DNA from: Mixophyes australis
Lineage: Eukaryota > Chordata > Amphibia > Anura > Limnodynastidae
Direction of reading: 5' to 3'
DNA: 64,000 bases
Assembly: GCA_036250195.1 (NCBI GenBank)
Contig: JAVHZZ010000006.1
Location: 75,757,869 to 75,821,868 of the forward strand
Shown here: one piece after another, positions 44,601 to 56,149 of the stretch
Layout of the letters: every line of letters begins with the position of its first letter
How positions within the stretch are numbered: the stretch's first letter is position 1
Translations under genes and position numbers: made by a program
The notes under the pieces: model-generated
The model's database searches: none
Seen by the model: only the letters and a program-made list of their open reading frames with translations
Told to the model about the DNA's origin: nothing

Positions 44601-46970
44601 GAGTGTGCCTGGGTTATTGTTGCTATATCTTTTACTCTGGGTTGTTATGTGGATCTCTCTTTTCCCTTGTGCAGGACATGGATTCCGTCTCCCACTCTCG
44701 CAGCTTGTGCAGGATCCCTGGCAGGTTATTATATGGACATAGCAGACACCCCTAGGGAACTGGAATTGCCCTTTAATAGTTTAGCAGTCTTGCCTAACAG
44801 ATTGATAACCTTCTTCTTTTATTGCTTATATTTTCTTAAATCTATACCGACCAAATAACCACAAAGAGTACAGTGTGCATAACTCATTGTTTGGTTGAAG
44901 TGTGTGTTAATTATATTTAAGGACATCCCACAAAGTACACACTCCATGACTTGTGAAAAGTGGTACTATAATAACAGTACCCAAATCATACTCACTGATA
45001 ATATAGCAGCACCATTGAGTGCCAATTGAGTGAGAGTGTGGGCTAATTGGTCTCCTATACTGAGATCACGCCCCTTAAGTCAATTTCACGCCAAAATTAC
45101 TGTTTCCCACCAAAACCACTGTTTCCAATCAAAACTTTTGTAGTGATATTAGTGCACCCCACTTCTTCTCAATTCTTGAAGTTTCAAATTCTCTCTGTGT
45201 CCATAGGACCCTCAGTCAGGCCCCCATTAAATAAAGGTTGAGGTGATTCTTCATTGTGATTAATTGTTTACATTTCTATTGTTTGTTGTTGTATTCCTGT
45301 ACTTGACACTGTTGTATTGGTACAATTTTGTTTAGTTGTGCATTGTGGGATCGTGAGTGTACTATAGAAGTATTTAGGGTAGTGCACTACACCTAGTCTG
45401 TAGTTATTAGTTGCGCAACATATGTACCACATAGATGTTCTTAGGGTCATTGTGCTATGTTAGACTAGCGTGGGTGGTATATGTTATCCATGTAGGAAGT
45501 TTAGCACGCTGTGGGAGGGATTGGGTTGTGCTGGTTGCATGTGAAGCAAGAAGAAATGGTGATCTTCCATCAAGGAGAACCGATGCAGTTCATGGTAAGT
45601 AACATGGTCCTGTGCAGAGTTCCCTACTGGTTCTGTCCTTACACTTGTGCATGTAAGGTACTTCTGTGGGAAGCATATATGTGAACTTACATGGTCTTAC
45701 TTTAAATGCCTCTTTTACATAAGTCGTTGAAGCTACTGAGAGGTTGCTGTAGCAAGAAAACCAAAAGCAGCAGGCAAGTCTTTTATTAAAGAAAATGTCA
45801 AGCGTAAAGTGGAGGAAGAACTTTGGTAAATGTTGACATGTCTTTAAATGCACATAGTTATGCATAAAGAAATGTACATCTCTGCTGCCCCACAAACAGC
45901 CCTGTGAATAGGATGATAGACAACAGCACATAAAATTCAAAATGCCTAAAACTCTTAAAATATGAATATTTAATTATATTGGTGAATGGTCTTATATTAT
46001 AAGCATTCTTAAATTATTTTCATATGCATTAAAAAATGTAAATGATCTATTGTGTCAATTACCTTTCCACTCTCTCTACTATTACTTAAAAGTGAGATAA
46101 ATCTATTTTTGTTTTTATAATATCCTAATATTATCTCATTATCAGACGATAGTCACAGTGTTCCCTCCCCTCCTGCTATTGGCTGACACTTATGATATAA
46201 ATCACTCTGAAGGCAGCCTGGAGACTCTGCACATACAAACATTTTTGGACTCCCACAACAAAATTAAATCAGTTTAGGAAAAATAAGCAGGAATGGATGT
46301 GAAAAACATATTTGCATTACACAAGTGTTTACATTACAGGGAGGCTGTGTGATCAGATGTGAGGTAGAAGAAATTTGCCGGCTGTGAAAAGTCAGACGAG
46401 TAACATGATTTAAGCCAGAGTGCGGGGCTTGGGTTACGAAGAGTTTGTTGGGGACAAGAGTGGATAAATGGCTAGAAAAGGCTGGTGAGTGCTACCACTG
46501 GTTTGTACTGAAATCAATGCTCTTATAATTGAATAAATGACATTAAATTTAGCTGAAACCTACAGAATGTGTACTGTGATGGCAGATTCTGCTGAAATGC
46601 AAATAAAATAACACTGAAAGACTAGAAGCTACATTTTACAATAATACAGTAGAGGCACAACAATAATTTCACAAAACAAATATAATTACTCCATGTGAGT
46701 GTAACTCCTGCAGAGGATATAATAGTAATCTAAGCCCCAGAACTGTAATAGGGCCAAAAGCTGCTCCAAATGAAAACAGATAGATGCCTATCTAACCTAA
46801 TCAACATGTAAACATATAAACTCCGGAGTGGACATTATAGTGTTATCACATTTGGCAGTGTGTGGGAGAATGATAGCATGTATGTGCACGATTTACAGGT
46901 GATCTACGCCACTCTATAAGCCAATGAATGCCCTGTCCCCTTTTCAAGCTCTCCCATTAATCCCTCTCAA
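41678..46970. other. unassigned DNA; small 43-bp tandem array at about 42495-42605
   Basis: A long stretch without any gene I can name. At 42495-42605 a 43-44 bp unit (CACAAATAAATCTACAGCAAA, then ATGGCTGAAAC) is repeated about 2.5 times. Near 46180-46240 there is ATTGGCTGAC followed by GATATAAATCAC, a CCAAT/TATA-like arrangement without downstream coding support. The 116-codon frames at 44508-44858 (+) and 45590-45940 (-) match nothing I know. Confidence 0.4.
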
Positions 46971-47900
46971 TTATTATAATTGATTTATAATGCACCAACT
47001 ATCTTACACATCTGTACAGAGTAAGTAGTACATAAAATATCAATGACATAAACTAAAACATGGTTACACAATAGGCATAAGAACTCAAACTGAAACAAGG
47101 TGAGGGAGCATATTGTGATCGCGGAGGAGAGAGAAGGCGGTCATGTGCATAGCAGAGTTTCTCTTTGGGAGACTATCCGGAGATGGTGGAGGACATGTAA
47201 GGAGGTGTGATATTGCAGAGGGCTTTGTAGGTTAAGACCAGGGCCGGATTAACCCTAGGGCTAACTGGGCTATAGCCCAGGGGCCTAGGGCATCCAGGGG
47301 GCCCTTCACAGTTCTCAGCAGCATTATTGATCGGTCCGGGGGCAGGGGCGCCCCCATCCCGATCAATGCTGCTGAGCACTGTCAGTGCAGTCCTCTGTCC
47401 CCGGCGCCACTCAGTAATCTGCTTACTGAGGAGATCTCGCGAGAGTTCACAAACTCTCGTGAGAGCTCCTCAGTAAGGAGCTTACAGCGTGCCGCGGAAG
47501 GAGGACTGCACTGACAGGTAAGTGCTTGGGCGGGGCCTCATGGGGGGCGGCGGGCGGTTCACATTGGGGGCCTCATGGGGGGATGGAGGCCCCCTTAGCC
47601 CAGGGGCCTCCATTCCCTTAATCCGGCCCTGGTTAAGACTAGCATTTTGAATTGAATCCTGGTTTGCAGACTGGCAGAGAGGAGAAGCACCTGAAGAGCA
47701 GGAAGCAAGGTATATTATTCGAGCTGTAACATACTTAACAGATTAGAGTGGGGACAGTCTGCTCAGTTGTACACTACAGAGGAGGGTATTGCAATAGTCC
47801 AGCTGGGATATCATAATAAAATGCACCAGTAGTTTAGCGATATTACAAGTGAGACAGGAACAGACACATGTTTTTAAGCTGAAGGAGTCAGTCTGTTGCA
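46971..47900 (-). pseudogene. L2-type LINE ORF2 3' part, split by a hAT MITE
   Basis: On the minus strand the conserved LINE segment downstream of the reverse transcriptase is readable in broken frames: a QLDYCN-like motif near 47790-47810, then after the MITE LTYKALCNITPPYMSS at about 47185-47235. The 3' end (46971-47040) reads CTCTGTACAGATGTG, then TTGGTGCATTATAAATCA and an AT-rich tail, closely resembling the SINE tails here. A 393-bp hAT MITE interrupts it. 5' truncated, many stops, dead. Confidence 0.78.
47239..47631. mobile_element. hAT MITE, 393 bp, perfect 8-bp TSD GTTAAGAC
   Basis: The termini CAGGGCCGGATTAA and TTAATCCGGCCCTG are exact inverted repeats. GTTAAGAC is identical on both sides (47231-47238 and 47632-47639). 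The interior is GC-rich, with a hairpin whose arms include CACTGTCAGTGCAGTCCTC and its complement. It sits inside the L2 LINE remnant. Confidence 0.96.
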
Positions 47901-48140
47901 TGAATGTGAGCAGTAATTAATACAAGGATTACCCCCAAGCAGCACGTTTGGGGAACTGGAAAAAGAATGTTATCAATAGTGCTTGTTCTGTCAACAGGCA
48001 AGAGATGTAGAAGAAGGAATTTTGTCATTGCTGAAATAGTAATCTACAAGTCCTTGCAGGCTTTTTTTCTTAATTTGCTCTAATAAGTGTAATATACACC
48101 CAAAGATGAGTGCTCCATTGCTAAGAGTCATTGATGAATA

Positions 48141-48386
48141 CAGGGGCGCACGGAGGATATTTCAGGGGGGGGGGTTTCCTCCACCACCGAAAAAAAAAAA
48201 ACCCTAGAGAGCTGCCTCTCCGTTTTGGCTGCACTGTACTATCTGCGGTGGTGCTGTATACAATACAGCACCATCGAGAACGCTTCTTAGACAGCGCCGC
48301 GGTTGCTCTATAGTACCCTGCCGATATGTAGGGCACTTTTTCGGTGGAGGAGGGACCCAGAACCCCCCCCCCTGCGTGCGCCACTG
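48141..48386. mobile_element. hAT-like MITE, about 246 bp
   Basis: The left end is CAGGGGCGCACGGAGG and the right end, reverse-complemented, is CAGTGGCGCACGCAGG. Inside lie G and C tracts that mirror each other. GAATA flanks both sides (48136-48140 and 48387-48391). This is shorter than the 8 bp expected for hAT, so the duplication is degenerate or the superfamily call is wrong. Confidence 0.75.
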
Positions 48387-48399
48387 GAATAGGAAGACA

Positions 48400-49410
48400 A
48401 ACAGGCTTGTCTTCTGAATTTGCAGGCAGATTCAACAGTGTTATATTGAATAAACAGACACATAGGGGGAGAAGGAGAAAAGTGAGACAGAAAATGAATT
48501 ATCTTCCTCTTCCTCAGGACTGTCAATGGTGTTATATTCTCTTAGTAGGCTGTGGATCAGCCTGCGAAAGTCCTGGATGGTCATCTTCTCCCTTTTCAAG
48601 ATGAGGCGATTCCTGGCAAGCCAAATAGCGTCCTTAAAGCAATTCATTAGGCTTCAGGCCTCCTGGATTGCCCAAATTATGTGGGTCCCAAGAAATAATC
48701 TATAAAATACCGAATGGTATGAAAGGCAAGTTCTGGGCACACTGTCTTTATGTTCATGTTCCAAGGCATTCAACAGTGCCTATGCAGCGGGGCAGTCCCA
48801 AAAAATACGCTGTACTGTTTCTCTTCTGGTGATGCAGAAGGGGCAGTGGACATATCTGCACAGGTTCCGGGAGTGCATGAATGTCCTGAGAGGCAGATAT
48901 TCCTAGATAGCCATCCATGCAATGTCTTTGTGTCTTTTAGTCAGCCTCTTAGAGGCCACATTCTCCCACATGTGTTTTGCTGTAGCAGCGGGGAGCCCTG
49001 AACAGACTCCATAATGTCTTTAGCTCTGATAAGCTTGTGGACAGTTTTTGGCTTCCACAAGTCTGGTTTAAGCCCCTCCAGATGGTGCTCCCTCACAAAT
49101 TGTCCAACATCCAAGTAAAACCAAGGTGTAGTCCAGTTGTAAGGGAAGGAGCTGTCCCACTTTTCCCATCCAAGGGTCCTCCAAAGAGGCAGGAGGAAAA
49201 AGCGAGACATGGACTTCCCAGCAGAGCAAATGTTCTTTTCAATAAGAGTTCTGCGGATGCAGTTGCAGACAAAGAAGGCGCGTAGCATGGTGGGGATATC
49301 CGGGATCCCTTTCCCTTTGAGGGTCTCCTTGTACATGACCGCCCGCTTCACTCTGTCCATGTATTAGCTGTAGAAATACCCCAGTTATCCAAGGAACTGG
49401 TGGAGCGATC
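48400..49410 (-). pseudogene. Tx1-type (L1 clade) LINE ORF2 C-terminus
   Basis: The minus strand encodes the region following the reverse transcriptase in Tx1 elements. An open frame of 139 codons (49360-48941) contains KGIPDIPTMLRAFFVCN and a KIRAKD-like KLIRAKDIMESV segment. The frame resumes after stops with a CPFC zinc-knuckle-like piece and ETVQRIFWDCPAA near 48800-48860. The last 60 codons (48647-48441) end in a Glu-rich run and a stop. The order is that of Xenopus-type Tx1 ORF2, where this region follows the catalytic domain. The reverse transcriptase itself is absent (5' truncation), and at least three stops interrupt the frame. Confidence 0.82.
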
Positions 49411-49429
49411 AAATGAATCATAACTTATT

Positions 49430-49822
49430 TCATGATCCAAGGACAATTCCATCTTGCACCACTTTTCTTTTCTGCCACTGCTGTGTGGAAATGTGTCCTA
49501 GATGTGCTATGAACTGCCGTGTGTTTGAGTCATTGCTCTGTCGCTTATCATCCAGCCAGGTCGCTGCAGTATTGGTCTAAAAGTGTATGAAAATAATTAT
49601 TTGTGTTATTGAGGTTAGTAATAATGTAGGATCAAAAAAACAGCAAAAATATGTGCTTTTAGCATATTTTAGCAATTTTTCAAAAAACATACAGATCCAA
49701 ACCAAAACCAAAAACCAAAACACGCAAGGGCGTTTTTGACAAAACCAAAGCCAAAACCAAAACCCGAAGGTAATCCAGATCCAAAACCAAAACAATAACA
49801 CGGGGGTCAGTGAGCATCTCTA
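49430..49822. mobile_element. ZBED-type hAT terminal fragment
   Basis: It matches 4800-5089 closely (GGACAATTCCATCTTGCACC, GATGTGCTATGAACTGCC, GCTCTGTCGCTTA) and continues through the AAACCAAAACCAAAA tract to CAGTGAGCATCTCTA at 49822, the hAT end. Only this one terminus is present. It abuts the 5' end of the Tx1 fragment. Confidence 0.85.
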
Positions 49823-50715
49823 GTTTTAACCAAGTTTTAAGCAGTGAGCGCACATAAAAGGGATGAAAGCTTTAAGGAAGTCAGGAACACAAGCAAGTAG
49901 AGCTGAAAGATCCTTAGCGGAGCGGAAGATTTGAGGGACATCAGCCTACACAGTAGATAGTACTCAAATCCAAAAATGGTGAATAAGCTACTGAAGACCA
50001 TAAGTAATCCAAAGAAAGAGCGTTGTGTCACACTGACCGACGAGGATGAGGTGAGAAGATACAGCTGGAGAGAGAGACACTAAAGGTCATGTCAGATGGT
50101 CAAGTAAGGAATTAAAGGAAAGCTAATTTAACAATTGTAAATGAAGTTTACGTTCATGCATTTTCTACAAAAAAGGAAGAAGTGAGATTTGTTAGCTCTA
50201 TTTTGAGAACATGACTGTACGTTATTTCTCTTCTTCATGTGAAGACCTGTGCGAACCCTGTTGCATATTATTTACTGGAATCACAGCTTCATAGCAACTA
50301 CTCCCTCCCTTCCTCAGACATGCTTTTGTAAATAGATATATAGATAAATAGATAGATATCCCTATGATGTTATTTGTGGCAGGCTATAAAATCATTTTGG
50401 TATTTACCATTTTCTTTGGTTTGTTTCTTCAGGCTGCTATTAATTATTTCTAACTCTGCACAGTGTCACAGACTACCATGACAACCACAATCACATGGCA
50501 CAAGATGTAGTGAGCAGAGAAACATTAGAACACCCCTCTGAGCTCTAGCTGTTATGTGCACTCTAAAATCTTCTCCTTCCACCTAACTCCTCTGCCTAAA
50601 CATGACATGTCAAGAACTGTGAGCCTTGTCTGTGTAATGGCAGCTATATTTTGCAAACTCCGTCGGGATTTTGAAAAGAAGATAATGATTTGTAGAAGGA
50701 CAGCTAAGAAAAAAG
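49823..50715. other. unassigned DNA
   Basis: Includes a short TAGATA-type microsatellite near 50335-50359. No gene seen. Confidence 0.45.
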
Positions 50716-51033
50716 TAGAGATGCTCAGGATCGGTTCCCTGAGAACCGAACACACCGGAACTTAGCAGATCCGAGTACCGAGCCGGGTCAGTACTTTCGC
50801 GCACCCTCGGAATTGAAAACTAGGCAAAACATCATTGTTATGTCGTCGGATCTCGCTAGTTTTGGATCCTATAAGTACCGCTCTCCATGGCAATCCAGTG
50901 CCATTTCACAGAGGGACACAGAAGGGGTAGCACGGTTCTTGTCAGTCTCTAGTGAAGTTTGGCAGCGTCATAGGTAGAAAAGAAAGAGGAGGGGTAGCAG
51001 TGTTCTTCAAAGTCTCTAGTGACATTCAGGAAA

Positions 51034-51480
51034 GCTCCATTGCTCTATTGCTAATTGTCATTGCTGAAATAGAAATAATAGGGCTGACAGGCTTGGTCTT
51101 CTAAATCTGCAGCCACATTGTACTGTGTTATATAAGTAGCACACAAAGAGGAGAGCTCCATTGCTCCATTGCTAATTGTCATTGCTGAAATAGAAATAGT
51201 AGGGCTTGAAGGCTTGGTCTTCTAAATCTGAAGTCACATTGTACTGTGTTATATAGGTAACACACAAAGAGGAGAACTCCATTGCTCCATTGCTAATTGT
51301 CATTGCTGAAATAGAAATAATAGGGCTGGCAGGCTTGGTCTTCTAAATCTGCAGTCACATTGTACTGTGTTATATAGGTAACACACAAAGAGGAGAGCTC
51401 CATTGCTCCATTGCTAATTGTCTTAGCTGAAATACAAATAATAGGGCTGGCAGGCTTGGTCTAAATCTGCAGTTACATTT
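51034..51480. repeat. 121-bp tandem repeat, nearly 4 copies
   Basis: GCTAATTGTCATTGCTGAAA recurs at about 51050, 51171, 51292 and 51413, exactly 121 bp apart. The rest of the unit includes GGCTTGGTCTTCTAAATCTG and ACTGTGTTATATA. The equivalent region of the copy at 2.3-4.0 kb lacks the expansion. Confidence 0.93.
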
Positions 51481-52895
51481 TACTGTACCATAGCTCACTT
51501 AGAAACAGGAGAGGTGGCAGGGTTCAGGGCTGAAGCAGAAATTGTAATAATAGGACTGACAGTGTTCTTAAAAGTCTCCAGTGGCATTGTACTGTGCCAT
51601 AGTTCATACAGAAACAGGAGGGGTGGCATTGCTCTTGTCACTCTCCAGTCTCAGTCATGATGATACTAATCCCTCTACCTCATGTGATAAAGCCTATGTT
51701 CAAGTTCATAGTGGTTTTAAGTCAGGGAAACAAAAATGTAAATAAAAAGCTTGTACCTTTTTAAAGAAAAAAACACCTTTTTTATAAAGCTGACAGTTTA
51801 CTGTAGAAAAACATAACATTGCCAACATGCCATTCTGCCCAAAATATTACCAAGAATACTAGCATCAGCTAGCTCCCTTCTCTAAGCTAGATCTCAGCAC
51901 CTGAAATCTACACTGTCATCATATTCACCCTCATCAGTGTGTACATTATCCTCAAAAAATGCTAATTCATCCCCGCTGGAATCCACCATCACAGAAGTCT
52001 GTGTAATTGCTGGTATTAGCCTTCCTCATGGAATTTGTAGTTCATTTTATGGAAGAGCTGTCACGATTTTTGGGCAATTCTTTTAGACCAAACCAAATGT
52101 CAAAATGTTGTGCAGACTCACTGGGTGTCTTGGGAAAGCTAAGTTTTTTCCTAGCAGCAATTTCCAGAGAAACTGAAGGAGAAGACGTCATTGTGTCATA
52201 TACCACTTGAGCTATCAGATTGCTGACCAGAAGCTCATTGCATCTCTTGAGATCTGGGTCAGTTGGAAAGAAAGAGAAGACATAGCTCTTAAACCTAGCG
52301 TCATGCACAAATGTAATGATCCGATTTCAAGATGTTGATAACTCTTCGATCCTGGCGAAGCAAATAAAGTACTTAATCTACAAGTCCAACATAATTAGCG
52401 AAATTGCTTTGTTTCATTTCCTCCTTCAATTTCTCTTGCTGCTTTTCAAAAAGTCTAATTAGAGGAAACACTTGACTCAAGCTAACAGTGTCTGCACTCT
52501 CTTCACAGGTGACAACTTTGAGTGGTTTCAGCACCTTGCACAACACAGAAAGTATTCTCCACTGCGCTGGACTAAAGTACATTCCCCCTAAATTATATTC
52601 TTCTTGCAGCTGCTGCATTCTCCTACATGCTGTTGCAGAATCCCGAAAATGACCCTAAATATTTCGGGACACAGACAGCATCTCCTGCATGTCATTGTTA
52701 TTTTTTAAAAAGTTCTGTACCATCAAGTTGATTGTGTGAACAAAACAGGGAATGTGATGGAATTCCCCCTGCTATAATGCTTTAACAATATTAATGGCGT
52801 TATCAGAAATCACATCTCATCAGGAGAGTCCAAGCAGGATAAGCCATCTTGCAATGACATCCCTTAGTTTTTCAAACAGGTTGTCAGCGGTATTA

Positions 52896-53343
52896 CCTCT
52901 GACCTGAGCCTTGTCTTGTCTCTGATAACCACCTCTCACTCCCGCCTTCAAGACTTCTCCCGTGCTGCTCCCCACTTATTGAATTCCCTACCACACTCAA
53001 TCAGACTTTCCCACAGCCTTCAAATCTTTAGATGCTCTTTGATAACCCATCTCTTTTTTAGTGGTGACCTTATCCTGATAACACTATTTACACTAATGCA
53101 CCCTCACAACTATCCCAATCTCCAATCTGAGCCACACTCGCTCCTCTTGTTTCAGCTGTGCCCTCTTCCTTTAGAATGTAAGCTCTCTAATGAGCAGGGT
53201 CCTCCAAACCCTTTGTTTTCATGTCTCCATTCATTTTGTCTGCCTTGTCTGTTCTTGTTTTACGTATGTCTTGTTTTATGTATGTCCTTGTCTTCCCTAC
53301 TGCACTGCGCTGTGTGAGCACTGGTGTGCCTTACAAATCTACG

Positions 53344-53394
<51 letters not shown>

Positions 53395-53395
53395 T
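52896..53395 (+). mobile_element. L2-type LINE 3' fragment ending in (ATA)n
   Basis: Inserted in the hAT transposase. The 5' part encodes SRLQDFSRAAPHLLNSLPHS, then SLQIFRCSLITHLF, the standard end of L2 ORF2. The 3' region follows with TGTAAGCTCTCTAATGAGCAG, and a long ATA/AAT microsatellite closes it at 53346-53394. Comparison with copies A and B puts the insertion between TTGTCAGCGGTA and TGCCTCTTAGTGAAG. It is the clearest L2 end in the window. Confidence 0.9.
53346..53394. repeat. (ATA)n microsatellite tail
   Basis: About 16 ATA/AAT units at the 3' end of the L2 insertion. They produce poly-Asn or poly-Ile in spurious frames. Confidence 0.95.
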
Positions 53396-54659
53396 GCCTC
53401 TTAGTGAAGCAGATGATACACAGAGTAGCCTGCCTCTGAAAAATGTGACGTTCTTGGGTACATGCTGCTGCTGTCCCTGCTGGTGAAGGCGAATCACCAA
53501 CCCAGTGGGCTGTCACAATCATATAATGTTTAGTTTGTCCAGTTCCGCTTGTCCACATATCTGTGGTTAAGTGTACAGTGGGTAGAATGGTATTTTGTAG
53601 CCCAATAATTACATTTTTGCGAATCTTCTAATAGAGGTGAGGAAAAGCCTTTTTAGTAAAATGGTGTTGTGATGGAATTTGGTAACGGGGACAGAAGACT
53701 TCAAGTAGCTGTCGAAAACCAGCTGCATTAATAGTGGATAGAGATCTAATACTAGCATAGTGACCATGACGTCTGTGATCCGCTTTACAACTGAGTGACA
53801 TCCTTCATACTTGCTTCCTCTTGCAAAGGATTGTTTAACAGTCAATTGTTGTAAACTACTTGCAGTTTTCTTCTTGGTCTGCTTCTGGGTTGAAGATCCA
53901 CCCCCAGCAGCAGGAGCAGCAGCAGTGGGCCTAATGCTCAAGGATTCTTCTGAGGAGTCCTGGATAGGGGAGGAGCCACCTCGCCTTAGAAACTTGGATG
54001 CAGGACTAACTCCGATCACTTATAAGGATATTGATGATGAAGGTGTTGTTGGTGTAGATTGCAGGTGCTGGGATCTAGATGAGGGAAGGGAGGTAGCTGA
54101 TGCTGAACTGCTTGTTGTTATTTTTTAGCATACGTTTCTGATTTTCACAAAAGCTTTCCATGAACTCACCTCAAATGGCATAACATGGATGAGGTTCCAA
54201 GATGGTTAAGGTCCTTACCTCTACACTCTGTGGCTTTACAATGCTACAAATGGCTAGACAACTGTTGTCAGGATTTGGGTAAAAATAATTCCACACATAA
54301 AAGGTGGATTTTTTGGTCTTATGCCCAGGCATGACAATGGCCTTCTTCTTATCACTGGCAAGACCGCTGCAGTCTTTGTTTGAAAGTGTATGAAAATTAT
54401 ATTGTGACCTGTGAGGTGGTCATAATTGACTGCAAATTACTTGAAATTAGTGTTATTGAGGTTAATAATAATGTAGGTAAAAAAAGCAAAATTATGTGAT
54501 TTTAGCTAACAAAATAGGGATTTTAGAAAAAAAATAGGGATCAAAACCAGAACACGCAAGGGGGGTTTTGCCAAAACCAAATCCAAAAACAAAACATGAA
54601 GTTAATCCAGATCCAAAACCAAAACCAAACCAGAACATGGGGTTCAGTGAACATCTCTA

Positions 54660-56149
54660 CTTAAAAGGTACTTAACTTGCGATTTAAAGAAAAACAAATA
54701 AAGATCCTATGTGTGATTGCTGTTTTCATTTTAGAGTTGCAGATCTTTGATCTTACAATTATAAATATTTAAGCTCTGAAGAATTCCTCCTGGGAGTACA
54801 CAAACTCAGAGGTTTATACTAGAGCCACCGAAATGCTGGAATTTGATAGGCTGCGATCTGCCGAATAGGCAAAATTTTGCAGCACTCACGACCGCTTTCA
54901 AAGCTACTATTCTTTTAAAGCAGTTTTTCATACAGTATTTTAGGAGTGAATTCATAGTAAAATACATGCATTTATGCATACAATGCATAAATAAGCTTTA
55001 TTTCTTATATATCTTTCCAGAATGAATCCCATTCTCAGCAAGATGATCTGCTGTTGTTAACCAGAAAAAAGTGACCAGGCAGCTGTAACTTTAAGACATC
55101 CCAGTCACCATTAAATATGTCTTCTTACACCTTTGAAACCGCCTTCCTAAAGTAAATAGTGTATAGAGGCTGTTTGTCCGGACCCCAAGAGTCCTGAGGG
55201 GATTCTCATTTGCATGGCCAAGCCGAGCAATCTACTTGTCCTCACGACAAGAAAAATGTAGCAGCAGCCAGGAAAGGTGTTGGGAAAACCTGAAGGGAGC
55301 CAGTTTCACTGTCCCGCCTCCCGCTCCCCCCTGCAATTTTCCTCCTCTGGGCAGACTGCTTTACCTACTGCCTGTTGTACATGCCAAGAGGTTGTTAAAA
55401 TATGATATGTTTAAGGCGCTGATGTTCAGGGATGCGAAACAGCGAAAGTTTAACCGCAAGGAGGAATACTTAATTCCCTGTACTATAAATAACACTTCTC
55501 TGACTCCAGTCTATACGTTCTGTCTATATCCTCTCTTTACTGTTCACAAATTGCGTGTATGGCAGATTTCAGGTCATTTTACAACTGTTTGCTAACTATC
55601 AACCTTCTGAAAATGCTTCTGAAGTCCAACTATTTTTGATATACTGTGTGATAAGTGTATCCCTATTCTTTTTTGCCTTTCCATGCACCTTTTACTGCTG
55701 CTGGAAGGCTAGAGCAACAGTAAACCATCCTATTTGGTATCCTATTTATTACCACTATTGATAGGATCATAAATGTACCCGTTGTTAAATGGTGTTGGAA
55801 GCTGCCTGCAAGTGATTGTGATTGGCCTATGTCTGTGGACATCTAACAGATCTCAGAAATCTACAGCAGTCCATCTGGGTGGAACCAGCACCAAGTGGGC
55901 ACCAGGGGAGTGCCGGTGCTCAGAGTTGGTGGTGGGGGCAAGAGAACCGCAATGCACTCCTACGGGGTTAGTTTTGGCTTAAACATTCATTGTAGGAGAT
56001 CAGGACATAAGATGTTTACCAGGTCGGATACAGAGAGCCATTTGAAAATGGACTCAAACTTATCCAATTGTTTGATGGGTTGGGTCTCCAGTGACATTGC
56101 GTGCAGTATGGTTAGGAAACCCTCGATGAAGGTGGATCTGCTTGCTCGA
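54660..56149. other. unassigned DNA
   Basis: The 119-codon plus-strand frame at 55236-55595 has no recognisable family. An ATTTGCAT octamer occurs near 55208, without further promoter support. Confidence 0.4.

Larger units (their letters stand above)
52040..54340 (-). pseudogene. hAT transposase with BED-like zinc finger, copy C
   Basis: The start region (about 54330-54200) reads STFYVWNYFYPNPDNSCLAI + C, fitting the W-x-x-F...C-x-x-C start of a BED zinc finger, with decayed spacing and His ligands. Next comes an Ala/Gly/Ser linker and LQQLTVKQSFARGSKY, then KRITDVMVTMLVLDL and FHHNTILLKRLFLTSIRRF (54019-53609). The central part is interrupted by an L2 fragment (52896-53395). It then resumes with CRRMQQLQEEYNLGGMYFS and KQQEKLKEEMKQSN (52618-52373). 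Compared with copy B, about 230 bp carrying the C-terminal dimerisation block is missing near 52065. Many stops remain, so it is inactive. Confidence 0.85.
50716..54659 (-). mobile_element. ZBED-type hAT transposon, copy C, both termini present
   Basis: The left end is TAGAGATGCTCAGGATCGGT. The right end, reverse-complemented, is TAGAGATGTTCACTGAACCC. Only the first 12 bases or so agree well. The flanking octamers GAAAAAAG and CTTAAAAG match at 5 of 8 positions, so the duplication is doubtful. The contents, reading on the minus strand, are a BED-finger-like segment (about 54330-54170), the transposase (54019-52040) and long noncoding sequence with a 121-bp array (51034-51480). An L2 fragment is inserted at 52896-53395. 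Confidence 0.82.

Noticed and set aside
53346..53394. Poly-Asn or poly-Ile tract in apparent proteins
   Set aside because: Simple ATA microsatellite at the tail of an L2 LINE insertion.
55200..55215. ATTTGCAT octamer as a small-RNA or histone gene enhancer
   Set aside because: A single octamer with no PSE, TATA box or RNA gene body downstream.
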